From Arthrospira sp. PCC 9108 (GTDB lineage Bacteria; Cyanobacteriota; Cyanobacteriia; Cyanobacteriales; Microcoleaceae), in NCBI GenBank assembly GCA_016745315.1, contig CP066886.1:62001-126000 (forward strand): a stretch of 64,000 bases of DNA. The letters are read 5' to 3'. Each line of letters starts with the position of its first letter. Position 1 is the first letter of the stretch. The position numbers and the translations under genes are program-made. Shown here piece after piece: positions 61,993-64,000 of this stretch. The notes under the pieces were generated by a model, which was given only the letters and a program-made list of their open reading frames with translations, was not told the origin of the DNA and made no database searches.

Positions 61993-63585
61993 CTATGAAG
62001 TGATGCTGACTGTGGGGGAAACGGGGGCGCGACAGACCCAAACGCAGTCACGGGGTACGGTGGTGCTGTCTTGGTGTAAGATTTCGTAGCCGATATGGTT
62101 GAGAAATTTAGCCATCAGTTGGTCGGTCATTATGGAAAAGGCGGTTCCTTGTCTACGTCCCAGCAGGTTCTGATCCCAATCTACTAGGAATTTCTGCCAA
62201 CCGAGGTCACTGAGGGTGTTGGTGTGGTGGAATATACACAGGCGATCGCCTTTTAGTAGGGGGGGAATGCGGGTTAGATAATTAAAAATATCACGGGGTT
62301 CGATGTGAACCATGGTGTCATAACAGAAACAAACATCCAGGGAGGCTGGCCGAATGCCGTCTAGGGTAATGCCATCTAGTTTGACATAGTTTACTCTGTC
62401 TTCTCCCAGGCGATCGCGGGTAGCCTGTAACATTTGCTCGGAGATATCAGCACAGGTGAGGCGATCGCAATATTTCAGCAGTAGGGCTGCTGTTTTTCCG
62501 CCGCCAATGCCAATTTCTAGGACTCTATGGTGTTTCTGGATATAGGGGGCGATAAAGGTATTTTCTATAATTTGCTCATACTCCGCCCGTGATTGGGCCG
62601 CTCCTGCGGCTTTACCAATCCACTCATCACCGATATGATTAAAGTCGGGGTTGGTACTTACCCACGTTTGGGCGTAGTCATCCCAAGCGCCTTCATAGTC
62701 TATTTTCATGGTATCGCTCACGGTTTTGGGTTTAACCTCCTGGGGGGGTACAGTTGATGGGTTTAACTTATCGTGACTATCCCAACCTAAATCTTGGCCT
62801 AGAAATTCTCGTAGTTTGAGATTGTAGGGCTGGAAGTAAGCCTGCAATTGTTGGCGCAACTGCGGGGAAACTGGGGAATAGTTCCCAGCATTGTAGCGAT
62901 TGTAGTGGCCTTGGTGATAAGGGGGAAGGTCTAGGAAGTTAAATACTTGGTTAACTACGGTTTCGGGGTTCCTGTATAGATCTTCGCTGCGGATAATCAG
63001 AAATTGGGATCTGGGAAATATTGCCATCCATCTTTGTAATTGTTGGACATAGATGCCTCGGTCAAGGTAACTATAGTGTTGATGGTTGAAACTGTAATAG
63101 GTTCCGTTGGCGCTGAGTTTTTCTTGTTCCCCTTCCAGGCGTTGGGCTTCGGCTGCGATCGCTTTTTCTAAGCATAGGGTTTCACAGCCTAGCTTGACTT
63201 CCCAGTAATAGTGAGAAATGGCGCGGTCTACGGGGTTCCGCAGTAGCACAATTAGTTTCACCTGGGGATAATATTGGTGCAGTCTTTGGGGAACTGCGGG
63301 ATGATATAGATAATAGGGCGACCCTTCCCCGGTTAGTTGCTGGGGGTGGCTGAGACGGGGAAATTGGGATTGATACCACTGCGCCGGTTGATGGTAGTTG
63401 AGGGTGAAATAGTGAATTTCTTTGCTGGCGGCGGGGAGAATTTGCGGATGTTGACAGAGATACTGATACAGAGAATTTGTCCCGCCTTTCTGGGTTCCGA
63501 TAATTATAAAGTGCGGCGGTGGTGCGATCGCTTTAGTTTTATCTGGGGTCAAAGACCAAGGACTCTCTCCGGGTTCGATTACCAC
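61993..63585 (-). CDS. Sulfotransferase-methyltransferase fusion protein
   Basis: A 530-residue protein starting at GTG 63585. The N-terminal sulfotransferase domain (about residues 24-270) has the 5'-phosphosulfate site IIGTQKGGTNSLY (29-40) and the 3'-phosphate site RNPVDRAISHYYW (116-128), both diagnostic of PAPS-dependent sulfotransferases. A linker leads to a class I SAM methyltransferase (about 295-515) with RVLEIGIGGGKT (354-365) and DVCFCYDTMVHI. It could sulfate and methylate one glycan. It is operonic with the GT4 gene, 18 bases downstream. Confidence 0.85.
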   Translation of the reverse strand: MVIEPGESPWSLTPDKTKAIAPPPHFIIIGTQKGGTNSLYQYLCQHPQILPAASKEIHYFTLNYHQPAQWYQSQFPRLSHPQQLTGEGSPYYLYHPAVPQRLHQYYPQVKLIVLLRNPVDRAISHYYWEVKLGCETLCLEKAIAAEAQRLEGEQEKLSANGTYYSFNHQHYSYLDRGIYVQQLQRWMAIFPRSQFLIIRSEDLYRNPETVVNQVFNFLDLPPYHQGHYNRYNAGNYSPVSPQLRQQLQAYFQPYNLKLREFLGQDLGWDSHDKLNPSTVPPQEVKPKTVSDTMKIDYEGAWDDYAQTWVSTNPDFNHIGDEWIGKAAGAAQSRAEYEQIIENTFIAPYIQKHHRVLEIGIGGGKTAALLLKYCDRLTCADISEQMLQATRDRLGEDRVNYVKLDGITLDGIRPASLDVCFCYDTMVHIEPRDIFNYLTRIPPLLKGDRLCIFHHTNTLSDLGWQKFLVDWDQNLLGRRQGTAFSIMTDQLMAKFLNHIGYEILHQDSTTVPRDCVWVCRAPVSPTVSITS

Positions 63586-63720
63586 TATTTACTATTTCCT
63601 CAATGGCCAATTTCTCTAGCCATCTTACCCTAAATTCAGCTACAATCACCACATCCAGGACAGTGTTTTGGCGATCGCCTGAAAAATACTGAATCATCTA
63701 GCTGTGTTGTTATTGAAAGT

Positions 63721-64000
63721 ATGTCAACGGAAACTATAGAGGCGGAACCCTTACTTTATCAGTATCGTAGATTTTTTGCTAATCAGTATCTCCATGGAGA
63801 TGGCATTGAAGTGGGAGCCCTTAATCACCCTCTGGCTGTACCAGAAACTGCCAGAATTAAATATGTCGATCGCCTCTCGGTAGCAGACCTCAGACGGCAT
63901 TATCCTGAGTTGGCTGATGAACCCTTAGTTGAGGTTGATATTATTGACAATGGAGAACATCTCCAAACTGTTGAGGAAGCCAGCCAGGATTTTGTCATTG
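63721..64000 (+). CDS. Methyltransferase-like protein, 3'-truncated by window edge
   Basis: Open frame from the ATG at 63721 to the window edge (93 codons visible). The sequence LHGDGIEVGALNHPL and ARIKYVDRLSVADLR resembles a SAM-dependent methyltransferase N-terminus (an E.GA...PL/YVDR pattern seen in glycan-cluster methyltransferases). It is divergent from the sulfotransferase-methyltransferase gene, extending a glycan-modification cluster beyond the window. Confidence 0.6.
   Translation, partial: MSTETIEAEPLLYQYRRFFANQYLHGDGIEVGALNHPLAVPETARIKYVDRLSVADLRRHYPELADEPLVEVDIIDNGEHLQTVEEASQDFVI

Overview
The window is typical of a filamentous cyanobacterium, most plausibly Arthrospira/Limnospira (inference from gene content; no database was searched). 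Evidence: the HIP1 octamer GCGATCGC is scattered throughout. Cyanobacterial hallmark genes are present: an IsiA chlorophyll antenna protein, magnesium chelatase ChlI, a Psb28-type photosystem II protein, a cyAbrB regulator, a DUF92/VTE6-type protein and a Ycf29/Rre1-like response regulator. No rRNA, tRNA, CRISPR array or intact insertion sequence was recognised.

Layout. 1-2.2 kb: three tandem PEP-CTERM surface-type proteins, the first cut by the window edge. 2.2-3.1 kb: ten-unit hairpin repeat array. 3.1-14.7 kb: GH57 glycosidase, sfsA, a frameshifted nucleotide-carrier-like/HEAT/cNMP protein, an OFA-type MFS transporter, a CocE-type hydrolase, cyAbrB and a frameshifted selO. 14.8-20.1 kb: minus-strand run tilS-glgX-unknown-mscS. 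20.2-26.8 kb: a GT2 glycosyltransferase, a second repeat array, leuA, a LabA-like NYN protein, a response regulator and a 2Fe-2S ferredoxin-like protein. 26.8-29.2 kb: groES-groEL1 behind a K-box-like element and a CIRCE operator. 29.4-31.9 kb: an iron-stress (isi) locus with isiA (frameshifted), a tiny zinc-ribbon protein, isiC and a small Cys-rich membrane protein, but no isiB flavodoxin. 32.2-34.8 kb: an isolated 853-residue DEDDh exonuclease fused to a P-loop ATPase, the best candidate for an uncharacterised system. 34.9-49.1 kb: mostly housekeeping (chlI, ruvC, def, lipases, DUF92, PPIase, psb28, Nudix, TPR, ABC ATPase, rsmG). 49.1-49.8 kb: third array (nine 80-bp units). 49.8-58 kb: aroH, sppA, EamA transporter, treZ-treY and radC. 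58.2-64 kb: an RTX repeat protein, then a surface-glycan-type group (GT4, a sulfotransferase-methyltransferase fusion, and a methyltransferase cut by the window edge).

Two patterns stand out. First, three otherwise well-conserved genes (nucleotide-carrier-like, selO, isiA) are each broken by one missing base in a G/C run of 5-6; restoring one base rebuilds the expected protein, giving 342 aa for isiA. This looks like homopolymer under-calling or recent mutation. Second, all three tandem arrays of palindromic units lie between convergent gene pairs, suggesting bidirectional terminators, insulators or topological sites.

Metabolically, GlgX, a GH57 enzyme and TreY/TreZ link glycogen to trehalose. 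The iron-stress locus, heat-shock operon and cyAbrB represent stress physiology. Limits: families were assigned by reading translations, start sites are best guesses, and residue positions are hand-counted.
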